64,000 nucleotides of DNA from the NCBI GenBank assembly GCA_020636135.1, contig JACJYK010000002.1, forward strand, positions 763,501 to 827,500. Direction: 5' to 3'. This DNA comes from Lewinellaceae bacterium (GTDB lineage Bacteria; Bacteroidota; Bacteroidia; Chitinophagales; Saprospiraceae). How positions within the stretch are numbered: position 1 is the stretch's first letter; each line of letters opens with the position of its first letter. Both the position numbers and the translations under genes were made by a program. This document shows, in pieces, positions 1 through 10,011 of this stretch. The notes under the pieces were generated by a model that was not told the DNA's origin, did no database searches, and was given only the letters and a program-made list of their open reading frames with translations.

Positions 1-3000
1 GGTACCTTTGTTATCAACGGCGCCGAAAGGGTTATCGTATCCCAGCTGCACCGTTCTCCCGGGGTATTCTTTAGCCAGAGTTACCACCCGAACGGAACCA
101 AGATATATTCTGCCCGGGTCATACCTTTTAAAGGTGCCTGGATGGAATTCGCTACCGACATCAATACGGTGATGTATGCCTACATCGACCGGAAGAAGAA
201 GTTCCCGGTAACAACCCTGCTCAGAGCAATCGGATTCGATTCTGACAAAGACATCCTGAATATCTTCAACCTGGCTGAAGAAGTATCCGCTTCTCCGGCG
301 ACGTTGTCCAAGGCCGTGGGTCGTAAACTTGCCGCACGTGTCCTGCGCAAATGGACTGAAGACTTCGTGGACGAAGATACCGGTGAAGTCGTTACCATCG
401 AACGGAATGAAATCATCCTCGAACGGGATGTTATTCTTGACGAAGAAAACATCAACCTTATTCTGGAGACCGGCATTGAAACAGTCATTCTGCAGAAAGA
501 AGATATCGAGGAAGACTATTCCATCATATACAATACCTTACAGAAGGACCCGTCCTCATCCGAGTTGGAGGCAGTACAAACCATTTACCGCCAGTTGCGC
601 GGTACCGACCCCCCGGATGAAGAGACTGCCCGTGGTATCATCGACAAACTCTTCTTTTCCGATAAGCGTTACAGCCTCGGTGAAGTAGGACGATATAAAA
701 TCAATCGCAAACTGGGCATTACGATCGATCCCAAGACGGAGGTACTGACCAAGGAGGACATCATTCACATCGTAATGTACCTGGTCAGCCTGATCAACCA
801 GAAGGCCGAGCTGGACGATATCGACCATTTAAGCAATCGCCGGGTTCGTACGGTTGGAGAACAGCTGTATGCCCAATTCGGTGTAGGTTTGGCCAGGATG
901 GCACGGACCATCCGTGAGCGGATGAACGTACGGGACAATGAGGTGTTTACACCTATTGACCTGATCAATGCCCGGACGTTATCTTCCGTCATCAACTCAT
1001 TCTTCGGAACGAGCCAGCTTTCGCAGTTTCTGGATCAGACCAATCCACTGTCCGAGATCACGCACAAGCGCCGGATCTCTGCACTCGGTCCTGGTGGTCT
1101 CTCTCGCGAAAGGGCCGGCTTCGAGGTTCGGGACGTTCACTATTCACACTATGGCCGCCTCTGTACCATTGAAACCCCGGAAGGACCAAACATCGGTTTG
1201 ATCTCTACGCTGTGCGTGCATGCCAAGGTCAATAAAATGGGCTTCCTGGAGACACCTTACCGTCGCGTGGAAGAAGGACAGGTGATCCTCCGTGATGACG
1301 TCGAATACCTTTCCGCTGAAGGGGAAGACTTCAAGAAGATTGCACAGGCTAACTCGGTAATCAACGAAGCCGGAGCCTTTGTCAATGACCGAATCCGCTG
1401 CCGTGAACACGGTGAATTCCCGGTACTGGGCCCGGAAGAGATCGAATACATGGACGTTGCTCCCAACCAGATCGTTGGGGTTTCGGCATCCCTGATTCCA
1501 TTTCTCGAGAACGACGACGCCAACCGTGCCCTGATGGGATCAAACATGCAGCGTCAGGCTGTGCCGCTGATCCGTCCGAGTTCACCCGTCGTAGGGACCG
1601 GACTGGAAGGCAAAGTGGCCATGGACTCCCGGATGATGATCAACGCCGAAGGAGATGGCGTAGTCGAATACGTTGACGCCAGTGAAATCGTGATCCGTTA
1701 CGACCGCACGGAGGAGGAACAAATGGTATCCTTTGAAGATAATATTAAGTCGTATAGCCTGACTAAGTTCCAGCGGACAAACCAGGGAACCTGTATCAAC
1801 CTGAAGCCAATCGTGCGTAAAGGTGCACGTGTTTCCCGTGGTACAGTCCTCTGTGACGGTTATGCTACCGACCGCGGTGAGCTGGCCCTGGGTCAGAACC
1901 TTAAAGTGGCCTTCATGCCCTGGAAAGGTTACAACTTTGAGGACGCCATCGTAATCAACGAGCGGGTTGTACGGGAAGATATCTTTACCTCCATCCATAT
2001 CGAACACTTCGAACTGGATGTTCGGGACACCAAACTGGGTGAAGAAGAATTGACCAACGACATCCCCAACGTGAGCGAAGATGCCACCAAAGATCTGGAT
2101 GAGAATGGGATCATCCGCGTTGGAGCCTGGATCGAAGAAGGTGATATCCTCATCGGAAAGATCACTCCGAAAGGGGAATCGGATCCGACTCCGGAAGAGA
2201 AATTGTTGCGTGCCATCTTTGGTGACAAAGCCGGTGATGTGAAGGATGCTTCACTGAAAGCACCCCCCTCCACCGACGGTATCATCATTGGCAAGCAGCT
2301 CTTTGCCCGTGCCAAGAAGGACAAATTCCAGAAAGCACAGGAAAAAGACCTTCTGGCCAAACTGGAAGACCGCCACGCCATTTCTTTGAATGAGCTGAAA
2401 ACCATTCTAATAGACAAATTGCTGGTCCTGGTCCGGGAACAGGTTTCCCAGGGTATCAAAAATACTTTCCAGGAAGAGGTGATGCCGAAAGGTTCCAAAT
2501 TCACCAAGCAAATATTGAACAAGGTGGACTTTGCCGTCATCGAATACACCAATTGGACCGGTGACAGTAAGACCAATGAACAAATTGCCCGTTTGCTGCA
2601 CAACTATTCGATCAAATACAGCGAAGAAGTTGGCCGCTACAAACGTGAGAAATACAACATCAGCATCGGAGACGAATTGCCGGCAGGTGTATTGAAACTT
2701 GCCAAAGTTTATGTTGCCAAAAAACGTAAGCTGAAAGTAGGTGACAAATTAGCAGGTCGTCACGGTAACAAAGGTATTGTTTCCAAGATCGTGCGGATGG
2801 AAGACATGCCATTCCTCGAAGACGGAACACCAGTGGATATCGTCCTGAATCCGCTGGGTGTACCAAGCCGGATGAACCTGGGACAGATCTTTGAATCGGT
2901 TCTGGGTTGGGCTGGAGAAAAACTGAATACCAAATTTGCCACTCCGATTTTTGATGGTGCCAGTTTGCAGGAGATAGAGAATTACATCGAACAGGCTAAT

Positions 3001-3414
3001 CTGCCCTCGCTGGGTCAGACCTTCCTGTATGACGGTGAAACCGGTGATCGGTTCCATCAGCAGGCAACCGTTGGGGTTATCTACATGCTGAAACTGTATC
3101 ACATGGTTGACGACAAGATGCACGCCCGTTCCATCGGTCCTTACTCACTCATTACGCAGCAGCCGCTGGGTGGTAAAGCACAGTTTGGTGGTCAGCGTTT
3201 TGGTGAGATGGAGGTATGGGCACTGGAAGCATTCGGAGCATCCAATATCCTGCAGGAACTGCTTACCATCAAATCCGATGACATCGTCGGCCGCGCCAAA
3301 GCATACGAAGCGATTGTGAAAGGAGATAATCTCCCTGAACCGAACATTCCCGAATCATTCAATGTTTTGATTCATGAATTGCGCGGTTTGGCCCTGGATG
3401 TAAAATTTGATTGA
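1..3414 (+). CDS. rpoB: RNA polymerase beta subunit, 5' end outside window
   Basis: Beta subunit of RNA polymerase, which with beta' forms the catalytic cleft. The frame is open from base 1 (GTFVINGAERVIVSQLHRSP), so roughly the first 120-130 residues lie outside the window. The first ATG, at 142, is internal. 1137 codons are visible. The rifampicin pocket (about 1003-1083) reads SQLSQFLDQTNP then ITHKRRISAL, with the drug-sensitive residues at the positions matching E. coli Q513, D516, H526, R529 and S531. The conserved C-terminal block GGKAQFGGQRFGEMEVW is present and the protein ends normally. rpoC follows after 36 bp, so the two are cotranscribed. Identity is certain; only the 5' end is missing. 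Confidence 0.99.
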   Translation, partial: GTFVINGAERVIVSQLHRSPGVFFSQSYHPNGTKIYSARVIPFKGAWMEFATDINTVMYAYIDRKKKFPVTTLLRAIGFDSDKDILNIFNLAEEVSASPATLSKAVGRKLAARVLRKWTEDFVDEDTGEVVTIERNEIILERDVILDEENINLILETGIETVILQKEDIEEDYSIIYNTLQKDPSSSELEAVQTIYRQLRGTDPPDEETARGIIDKLFFSDKRYSLGEVGRYKINRKLGITIDPKTEVLTKEDIIHIVMYLVSLINQKAELDDIDHLSNRRVRTVGEQLYAQFGVGLARMARTIRERMNVRDNEVFTPIDLINARTLSSVINSFFGTSQLSQFLDQTNPLSEITHKRRISALGPGGLSRERAGFEVRDVHYSHYGRLCTIETPEGPNIGLISTLCVHAKVNKMGFLETPYRRVEEGQVILRDDVEYLSAEGEDFKKIAQANSVINEAGAFVNDRIRCREHGEFPVLGPEEIEYMDVAPNQIVGVSASLIPFLENDDANRALMGSNMQRQAVPLIRPSSPVVGTGLEGKVAMDSRMMINAEGDGVVEYVDASEIVIRYDRTEEEQMVSFEDNIKSYSLTKFQRTNQGTCINLKPIVRKGARVSRGTVLCDGYATDRGELALGQNLKVAFMPWKGYNFEDAIVINERVVREDIFTSIHIEHFELDVRDTKLGEEELTNDIPNVSEDATKDLDENGIIRVGAWIEEGDILIGKITPKGESDPTPEEKLLRAIFGDKAGDVKDASLKAPPSTDGIIIGKQLFARAKKDKFQKAQEKDLLAKLEDRHAISLNELKTILIDKLLVLVREQVSQGIKNTFQEEVMPKGSKFTKQILNKVDFAVIEYTNWTGDSKTNEQIARLLHNYSIKYSEEVGRYKREKYNISIGDELPAGVLKLAKVYVAKKRKLKVGDKLAGRHGNKGIVSKIVRMEDMPFLEDGTPVDIVLNPLGVPSRMNLGQIFESVLGWAGEKLNTKFATPIFDGASLQEIENYIEQANLPSLGQTFLYDGETGDRFHQQATVGVIYMLKLYHMVDDKMHARSIGPYSLITQQPLGGKAQFGGQRFGEMEVWALEAFGASNILQELLTIKSDDIVGRAKAYEAIVKGDNLPEPNIPESFNVLIHELRGLALDVKFD

Positions 3415-3450
3415 GCACTATCATTCTCTAAATAGCTAAGCATTTGACCT

Positions 3451-6400
3451 ATGCCTTTTAAGAAAAAAATCAGTAAACAACCAAAAGGATTCAGTTCGAT
3501 CACCATTAGCCTTTGTTCTCCGGATGACATTCTGGAGCGGTCATATGGTGAAGTACTGAAGCCGGAAACCATCAACTACCGTTCCTACAAACCGGAACGT
3601 GATGGTCTCTTTTGTGAGCGGATCTTTGGTCCGGTCAAGGACTACGAATGCTATTGCGGGAAGTACAAGCGTATCCGTTATAAAGGGATCGTTTGTGACC
3701 GGTGTGGGGTTGAAGTGACGGAGAAAAAAGTGCGTCGCGAGCGCATGGGACACATCAAACTGGTCGTTCCGGTAGTGCATATCTGGTTTTTCAAATCTTT
3801 GCCAAACAAAATCGGTTACCTCCTCGGACTGTCATCCAAGAAGCTGGAATCCATCATCTATTATGAGCGCTACGTGGTCATCAACCCGGGTGTGGCAACT
3901 GCCAATGGAGTAGGCGAACTGGATTTGCTCAGCGAGGAAGAATACTTCGAAGTATTGGAGAGTCTGCCAAAAGATAATCATCTGCTGGATGACTCCGATC
4001 CCAATAAGTTTATCGCTAAAATGGGTGCTGAAGCGGTGAAAACCATGCTTGAGCGCCTGGACCTGGCTCAACTGTCCTACGACCTGCGCCATAAGGCAGC
4101 CAGCGAAACCTCACAGCAGCGGAAGAGCGAAGCTTTGAAGCGTCTGCGGGTAATCGAGGCCTTCCGGGACAGCAACCACGTATTTGAAAACCGTCCGGAG
4201 TGGTCGGTTATTCAGTACCTGCCGGTGATTCCGCCAGAATTGCGTCCCCTGGTACCACTGGATGGTGGACGATTTGCCAGCTCTGACCTGAATGACCTGT
4301 ATCGCCGGGTGATCATTCGTAACAACCGTCTGAAGCGTCTGCTGGAGATCAAAGCTCCTGAGGTGATCCTTCGTAACGAAAAACGGATGCTCCAGGAAGC
4401 CGTAGACTCACTGTTTGACAACTCAAGAAAGTCAAATGCGGTCAAGGCAGAAGGTGGACGGGCATTAAAATCACTGAGTGATATCCTCAAAGGGAAACAA
4501 GGCCGTTTCCGTCAAAACCTGTTGGGTAAACGGGTGGACTACTCCGGTCGTTCGGTGATCGTCGTCGGTCCTAACCTGAAACTGCATGAATGCGGTATTC
4601 CCAAAGCAATGGCTGCAGAATTGTTTAAGCCGTTCATTATCCGTAAGCTCATCGAGCGCGGGATCGTCAAAACGGTAAAATCTGCTAAAAAGCTGGTCGA
4701 CCGGAAGGATCCGGTGATCTGGGAGATCCTCGAGAATATCTTGAAAGGGCACCCGGTCATGCTGAACCGGGCTCCGACGCTGCACCGGTTATCCATCCAG
4801 GCATTCCAGCCGATCATGGTGGAAGGTAAAGCCATCCAACTGCACCCTCTGGTGTGCGGTGCATTCAACGCGGACTTTGACGGTGACCAGATGGCCGTAC
4901 ACGTGCCACTGAGCCATGCTGCCATTCTGGAAGCCCAGTTGCTTATGCTGGCTTCACACAACATGTTGAACCCGCAGGACGGATCACCCATCACCCTGCC
5001 TTCACAGGATATGGTACTTGGACTGTATTACCTGACCAAGGAACGCCATTCTTCAGAATCCCTGAAAGTGAAGGGAGAAGGCATGAGCTTTTATTCTCCG
5101 GAGGAAGTCATCATCGCATACAATGAAAAGCGGGTGGATCTGCATGCCGGAGTCAATGTACGGGTTCGTACCGAAGGCGCGGGAGGCGATCTGACCTCTA
5201 ACCGTGTAAAAACGACGGTTGGCCGGATTATCTTCAACCGGAGTGTTCCCGAAAAAGTACCGTATATCAATGAATTGCTTACCAAGAAGAGCTTGAAGAA
5301 GATCATTGGAGGCATTATTGAGCGTACAGATATTCCAACAACCGCCACATTCCTGGATGACATCAAAGAAATGGGATTCTCCTGGTCCTTCCGGGGCGGA
5401 TTGTCCTTTAACCTGGGAGACCTGATCACGCCCAGCGTCAAACAACGGACGCTGACGATGGCTCAGGAAGAGGTGGATGAAGTTTGGGAGAACTACAACA
5501 TGGGTCTGATAACCAACAATGAGCGGTACAACCAGATCATTGACAAGTGGACCTATGCCGACAATAAGATCACGGACAACCTGATGAAGGAATTGTCTGA
5601 GCATAAAGGAGGGTTTAATTCGGTGTACATGATGCTCCATTCCGGAGCCCGTGGTTCCAAACAGCAGATCAAACAGCTGTGTGGATTGCGGGGTCTGATG
5701 GCCAAGCCACGGAAATCAGGAGATACCGGAGCTGCGATCATCGAAAACCCAATCCTTTCGAACTTCCTCGAAGGCTTGAGCGTACAGGAATATTTTATTT
5801 CGACGCACGGTGCCCGGAAAGGTTTGGCGGATACGGCTTTGAAAACGGCTGATGCCGGTTACCTGACCCGTCGTCTTGTGGATGTCGCTCAGGATGTGAT
5901 CATTCATGAAGAAGATTGTAATACGCTGCGTGGTATCGAAACCAGTGCATTGAAAGACAATGAGAAGATCATTGAATCACTGGCATCACGTATCCAGGGC
6001 CGATATTCATTGCATAACATTTACAACCCGGTCACAGACGAAATCATCCTCGAAGGCGGAGATTACATCTCTCCAAAGAAAGCCGAGGAGATCGAAGATG
6101 CCGGTATTGAAGTGGTAACCATCCGCTCGGTACTTACCTGCGAATCTGTGAAAGGGGTGTGCAACAAATGTTACGGCAAGAATCTGGCTACCGGCCGGAT
6201 CGCTGAAAAAGGAGATGCCGTTGGTATCATTGCTGCCCAGAGCATCGGTGAACCTGGTACTCAGCTGACATTGCGTACCTTCCACGTGGGTGGTGTCGCC
6301 GCAGTTTCCAAATCAGAATCCGAACTGGTATCCAAATTTGACGGTAAACTCGAGTTTGACAGCATGCGCTTTACGCAGGGCCAGAATGAGACCGTTGTAC

Positions 6401-7734
6401 TTTCCCGTTCGGGAGAAATACGGATCGTTGATCCAAAAGGCGGAAAGATCTACGTCAACCACCATATCCCTTACGGCGCCACCCTGTTTGTCAAAGACGG
6501 TCAGGAGGTTAAACGTGGTGATGTGATCTGCGAATGGGACCCATTCAATGCAGTCATCGCCAGTGAATTTGGTGGTATCGCCCGTTTTGATGATGTAGAA
6601 GAAGGTATAACCTTCCGCATTGAACGGGATGATCAGACCGGATATGCCGAGAAAGTGGTCATCGAACCAAAGAATAAGAAGAAAATTCCGGTAATTACCA
6701 TCATCAGCCCGGAAGGCGAAGAACTCAAGAGCTATAACCTGCCGGTAGGCAGTTACATCTCTATTGATGATGGCCAGGAAGTGAAAGCCGGTGACAAGAT
6801 CGTCAAGATCCCGCGTCGTCTGGGTAAGATCCAGGATATCACGGGTGGTCTGCCACGGGTAACTGAATTGTTTGAAGCCCGGAATCCTTCCAACCCGGCA
6901 GTGGTAGCTGAAATCGATGGTATTGTCGCATTTGGCAAGATCAAGCGTGGTAACCGGGAAGTATTTGTCGAAGATGAGAAATCAGGCCAGCGCCGTAAGT
7001 ACCTCATCGGAATGTCCAAGCATTTGCTCGTACAGGAAGGTGACTTCGTTCGGGCAGGTATGGCTCTGTCTGATGGCGCCATTGCTCCTGTTGACATCCT
7101 GAATATCAAAGGTCCATTTGCCGTACAATCGTACCTGGTCAATGGTGTACAGGAGGTTTACCGGTCGCAGGGTATCAGCATCAATGACAAACACATCGAG
7201 GTGATCGTCCGTCAGATGATGAAACGTGTGAATATTGAAGACCCGGGAGATACCAACTTCCTGGAGGCAGAAGCAGTTGAAAAACATGATGTATTGACTG
7301 CCAATGACTGGATCTTTGATAAGAAGTTTATTGTTGACGCGGGAGATTCACAGAAATACAAAGCTGGCCAGTTGATCACCATCCGTCAGTTACGCGAAGA
7401 GAATTCGATCCTTAAGCGTAACGATCAGCGGTTGATGGAATACAGGGATGCCATGCCGGCTACCTCCAGCTCCATCCTGCAGGGGATAACCCGTGCTTCA
7501 TTGGGTACGGAAAGCTGGATCTCTGCCGCTTCCTTCCAGGAGACTACCAAAGTCCTTTCCCGTGCAGCCATGCAAGCCAGAAGGGATGACCTGAATGGAC
7601 TCAAGGAAAACGTTATCGTTGGAAAACGTATCCCGGCAGGTACCGGTATGCGTGAATTCGAGCAATTATTGGTTACGCATAAAGATGTGCAGGAGATGCA
7701 CGAATACCAGGAAGAACTCGAGTACGAAGACTAG
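3451..7734 (+). CDS. rpoC: RNA polymerase beta' subunit
   Basis: Beta' subunit, 1427 residues, complete. The N-terminal zinc site uses C67, C69, C82 and C85. The catalytic magnesium loop NADFDGDQMAVHVPL lies near residue 473. The second zinc site uses a Cys near residue 822 (EEDCNT) and the cluster CESVKGVCNKCYG near residue 896. The length is typical of Bacteroidota beta'. The ATG at 3451 is the natural start, giving the conserved opening MPFKKK. No Shine-Dalgarno precedes it. It is the last gene of the visible rpoBC unit and is followed within 25 bp by a strong intrinsic terminator. The str ribosomal genes, which often follow rpoC closely in other bacteria, are almost 30 kb away here. Confidence 0.99.
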   Translation: MPFKKKISKQPKGFSSITISLCSPDDILERSYGEVLKPETINYRSYKPERDGLFCERIFGPVKDYECYCGKYKRIRYKGIVCDRCGVEVTEKKVRRERMGHIKLVVPVVHIWFFKSLPNKIGYLLGLSSKKLESIIYYERYVVINPGVATANGVGELDLLSEEEYFEVLESLPKDNHLLDDSDPNKFIAKMGAEAVKTMLERLDLAQLSYDLRHKAASETSQQRKSEALKRLRVIEAFRDSNHVFENRPEWSVIQYLPVIPPELRPLVPLDGGRFASSDLNDLYRRVIIRNNRLKRLLEIKAPEVILRNEKRMLQEAVDSLFDNSRKSNAVKAEGGRALKSLSDILKGKQGRFRQNLLGKRVDYSGRSVIVVGPNLKLHECGIPKAMAAELFKPFIIRKLIERGIVKTVKSAKKLVDRKDPVIWEILENILKGHPVMLNRAPTLHRLSIQAFQPIMVEGKAIQLHPLVCGAFNADFDGDQMAVHVPLSHAAILEAQLLMLASHNMLNPQDGSPITLPSQDMVLGLYYLTKERHSSESLKVKGEGMSFYSPEEVIIAYNEKRVDLHAGVNVRVRTEGAGGDLTSNRVKTTVGRIIFNRSVPEKVPYINELLTKKSLKKIIGGIIERTDIPTTATFLDDIKEMGFSWSFRGGLSFNLGDLITPSVKQRTLTMAQEEVDEVWENYNMGLITNNERYNQIIDKWTYADNKITDNLMKELSEHKGGFNSVYMMLHSGARGSKQQIKQLCGLRGLMAKPRKSGDTGAAIIENPILSNFLEGLSVQEYFISTHGARKGLADTALKTADAGYLTRRLVDVAQDVIIHEEDCNTLRGIETSALKDNEKIIESLASRIQGRYSLHNIYNPVTDEIILEGGDYISPKKAEEIEDAGIEVVTIRSVLTCESVKGVCNKCYGKNLATGRIAEKGDAVGIIAAQSIGEPGTQLTLRTFHVGGVAAVSKSESELVSKFDGKLEFDSMRFTQGQNETVVLSRSGEIRIVDPKGGKIYVNHHIPYGATLFVKDGQEVKRGDVICEWDPFNAVIASEFGGIARFDDVEEGITFRIERDDQTGYAEKVVIEPKNKKKIPVITIISPEGEELKSYNLPVGSYISIDDGQEVKAGDKIVKIPRRLGKIQDITGGLPRVTELFEARNPSNPAVVAEIDGIVAFGKIKRGNREVFVEDEKSGQRRKYLIGMSKHLLVQEGDFVRAGMALSDGAIAPVDILNIKGPFAVQSYLVNGVQEVYRSQGISINDKHIEVIVRQMMKRVNIEDPGDTNFLEAEAVEKHDVLTANDWIFDKKFIVDAGDSQKYKAGQLITIRQLREENSILKRNDQRLMEYRDAMPATSSSILQGITRASLGTESWISAASFQETTKVLSRAAMQARRDDLNGLKENVIVGKRIPAGTGMREFEQLLVTHKDVQEMHEYQEELEYED

Positions 7735-7756
7735 AAAGAATTTTGTCAAGAATAGA

Positions 7757-7790
7757 AAGCAGCTTGTCACCGACAAGCTGCTTTTTTTTT
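7757..7790 (+). terminator. Intrinsic terminator of rpoBC
   Basis: A perfect 12-bp stem (7757-7768 with 7772-7783), a 3-nt loop ACC, and a run of nine T at 7782-7790. It lies 22 bp after the rpoC stop and is a textbook rho-independent terminator. Confidence 0.93.
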
Positions 7791-8186
7791 GCCATCTCTA
7801 AAACATTACCCCGGAAATCTCTGAAGTTTTAAAAATTTGACCTAACTTTAAAAATGGTTAAAAAAGTATATAACTCGCTACGGTAAGGAACAGTGAGCGG
7901 TGACAAGAATACATCTTAACTCCTTCTTATTTATACAGCAACATGCTCATCAGAATGATTCCGGTCATCAAGCCGGGATCATTCTATGATGGCTATTAAC
8001 CTGGTACCGGAGATAAAATGCCAGTCGATCGGATGATGATTATGTGAGAGAATTAGATCTGAAGTAGGTACGTAACCTCATCGCAAAGTGATTACGTTTT
8101 TGATGGAATGGTCTGTACAGCTTGTTATACATATTTTCAAATTGAATACGTAGATTTACTTTGCGCCAATATAAATTGGTTTTATT
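7791..8186. other. Gene-free interval between rpoC and the ROK gene
   Basis: About 395 bp with no credible ORF on either strand and no tRNA-like fold. The only structure I see is the hairpin at 7952-7985, listed separately. Just before the ROK start, TTACTTTG at 8156-8163 matches the Bacteroidota -7 element at seven of eight positions, but no TTG lies at a suitable -33 distance. Confidence 0.5.
7952..7985. repeat. 13-bp inverted repeat (hairpin) of unknown role
   Basis: AGAATGATTCCGG (7952-7964) pairs with CCGGGATCATTCT (7973-7985) around an 8-nt loop. All 13 positions pair, one as G-U. No T tract follows on either strand, so it is not a standard terminator. It sits about 200 bp upstream of the ROK gene and could be an operator, a leader hairpin or part of a small RNA. 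Confidence 0.6.
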
Positions 8187-9380
8187 ATGTATAAGGAACA
8201 GATAATAAAACAATTGTACTATAGTGATCGGCTTTCCTGTACTGATCTGAGCCGATTGATCCACAAGAGCATACCATTCACCTCGGCAACAGTTAATGAA
8301 CTGATTGATGATAATGTACTGCTTGAAGAAGGACTTGCTACTTCGACCGGAGGTAGGAAACCGCATGTGTTCTCTCTGAAGCCGGATTACTTTTACATTT
8401 TCGCCATCGCCATCAATCAGTTGAATACCCGAATGGCCATCTTCGACCTTACAGGCACCAGCATAGTGCCCATTCAGTCGATCTCGGTTCCTCTGGCAGG
8501 GAACCCCGGTGCATTGGAGACCATCACCCAGCATGCCAAACAAATGTTGATGTCAAGCAATATTGACACCTCCAAAGTATTGGCCGCAGGAGTGGGTATG
8601 CCCGGATTTATTAACCTGAAAAAGGGTATCAATCACTCCTTCCTGAAAGTTAAATCAGGCAACATCAACCAGTACATGGAATCTGTATTGGGCATACCGG
8701 TGATCATTGATAATGATTCCAGTCTGGTAGCTTTAGCTGAATTGGGTAAGGGACTGGCTCAGGGCAAAAAGAATGCACTGGCCATCAATATCGGATGGGG
8801 AGTTGGTCTGGGAATATTGCTCAATGGTGAATTGTTTCGGGGCGAAAACGGATATGCAGGCGAGTTCAGTCATATGGCATTGTTCAACAACAATAAAGTA
8901 TGCAGCTGCGGAAAGATAGGATGTCTGGAAACGGAGACTTCGATCAAAGTGCTCCTGGACAAAGCCAGAGAAGGTATGGCAAAAGGGAAATTTACCACGT
9001 TGCCCAATCCACTTCCCGAAGAGAAAATAGAAGCGGTCCAGGATATATTTAATGCCATGGCTCAGGGCGATCAGTTTTCGATCGGCTTACTTAGTGAGAT
9101 TGGTTATAACATCGGCCGAGGCATTTCCATCCTTATTCACTTGCTGAATCCGAGTTTAATCATCCTGAGTGGGATCGGGGCAGGAGCCGGCAAATTATGG
9201 CTTGCGCCCATCCAGCAGGCGGTCAATGAACTGAGCATCCCCAAACTCGCGGAGAACACCGAGATAAAAATTTCAGAGCTGGCCGGTGACGCGGAATTGG
9301 TTGGTGCCGGAGCCCTGGTGATCGATCACCTGGAAAATTTCGATCTGAGCAAGGTACAACTGATGTTGCGTGAAAAGTGA
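8187..9380 (+). CDS. ROK-family transcriptional regulator / sugar kinase-like protein
   Basis: 397 residues. The first 60 or so resemble a winged helix-turn-helix (DLSRLIHKSIPFTSATVNEL followed by a GGRKP turn), as in NagC/Mlc/XylR-type ROK repressors. The rest is the ROK sugar-kinase fold: a phosphate loop segment (IFDLTGTS), the glycine-rich VGMPGF, a catalytic-type IDNDSS region, and the ROK zinc motif with a His near residue 228 (EFSHMAL) followed by CSCGKIGC. The HTH suggests a sugar-responsive repressor rather than a metabolic kinase. It stands alone between the rpoC terminator and the convergent ribE, so no adjacent target operon is evident. The inducer cannot be read from sequence. 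Confidence 0.88.
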   Translation: MYKEQIIKQLYYSDRLSCTDLSRLIHKSIPFTSATVNELIDDNVLLEEGLATSTGGRKPHVFSLKPDYFYIFAIAINQLNTRMAIFDLTGTSIVPIQSISVPLAGNPGALETITQHAKQMLMSSNIDTSKVLAAGVGMPGFINLKKGINHSFLKVKSGNINQYMESVLGIPVIIDNDSSLVALAELGKGLAQGKKNALAINIGWGVGLGILLNGELFRGENGYAGEFSHMALFNNNKVCSCGKIGCLETETSIKVLLDKAREGMAKGKFTTLPNPLPEEKIEAVQDIFNAMAQGDQFSIGLLSEIGYNIGRGISILIHLLNPSLIILSGIGAGAGKLWLAPIQQAVNELSIPKLAENTEIKISELAGDAELVGAGALVIDHLENFDLSKVQLMLREK

Positions 9381-9395
9381 CTGTAAGCTTACCGG

Positions 9396-10010
9396 TTATA
9401 CTTGCCGGAGTTTTTCGCGCCAGCCTTCAACTTCCAGCTGACGCAAGAAATATTTACCGATTACATCAAATTCGAGATTGACGGAGTCACCGGGCTCAAT
9501 CCTTCCCATGCGGGTATGCTCATAGGTATAGGGAATGATCGCCACCCGGAAATTGTCCAGTCCGGGATCGATGACAGTAAGAGATGTACCGTCAATGCTC
9601 ACTGAACCTTTCTGAACAAGCAGTCCTGCAAATTCGGAAGGGAACTGGAAGGTAAATTCCCAGCTTCCATTTTGGGCCAGTAAGGAGGTACATATACCCA
9701 CGGCATCCACATGACCCTGGACGAGGTGGCCGTCCAAGAGTGTTGCCGGAGTTATGGAGCGTTCCAGATTGACGGTGTCACCTGGTTTCCATGTTCCCAG
9801 TGTGGTTTTTGACAGTGTTTCCCTGATGGCTACAACCTGATGCGATTCCTGGTCATGGGCTATGACGGTAAGACAGACGCCGTTGTGGCTGATGCTCTGA
9901 TCAATTTGCAATTCGGGTGCTAACCGGGAGGCAATGATGAATCGCAAGTTGCTGCCTTCCGATCGAATTTCTGTGATAATACCTGTAGCCTCAATGATTC
10001 CTGAAAACAT
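9396..10010 (-). CDS. ribE: Riboflavin synthase, alpha subunit
   Basis: Catalyses dismutation of two 6,7-dimethyl-8-ribityllumazine molecules to riboflavin plus a pyrimidinedione, the last step of riboflavin synthesis. The 204 residues form two lumazine-binding barrels. The first starts MFSGIIEATG and has HNGVCLTV. The second has LVQGHVDAVG and SIDGTSLTVI. Length is normal (about 200-215). The start codon lies one base after the stop of the upstream gene on the same strand, which encodes a T9SS-exported protein, so the two are almost certainly cotranscribed and may be translationally coupled. That partner has no obvious metabolic link. No other rib gene is nearby. The symbol ribC is used for the same enzyme in some species. 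Confidence 0.96.
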   Translation of the reverse strand: MFSGIIEATGIITEIRSEGSNLRFIIASRLAPELQIDQSISHNGVCLTVIAHDQESHQVVAIRETLSKTTLGTWKPGDTVNLERSITPATLLDGHLVQGHVDAVGICTSLLAQNGSWEFTFQFPSEFAGLLVQKGSVSIDGTSLTVIDPGLDNFRVAIIPYTYEHTRMGRIEPGDSVNLEFDVIGKYFLRQLEVEGWREKLRQV

Positions 10011-10011
10011 G

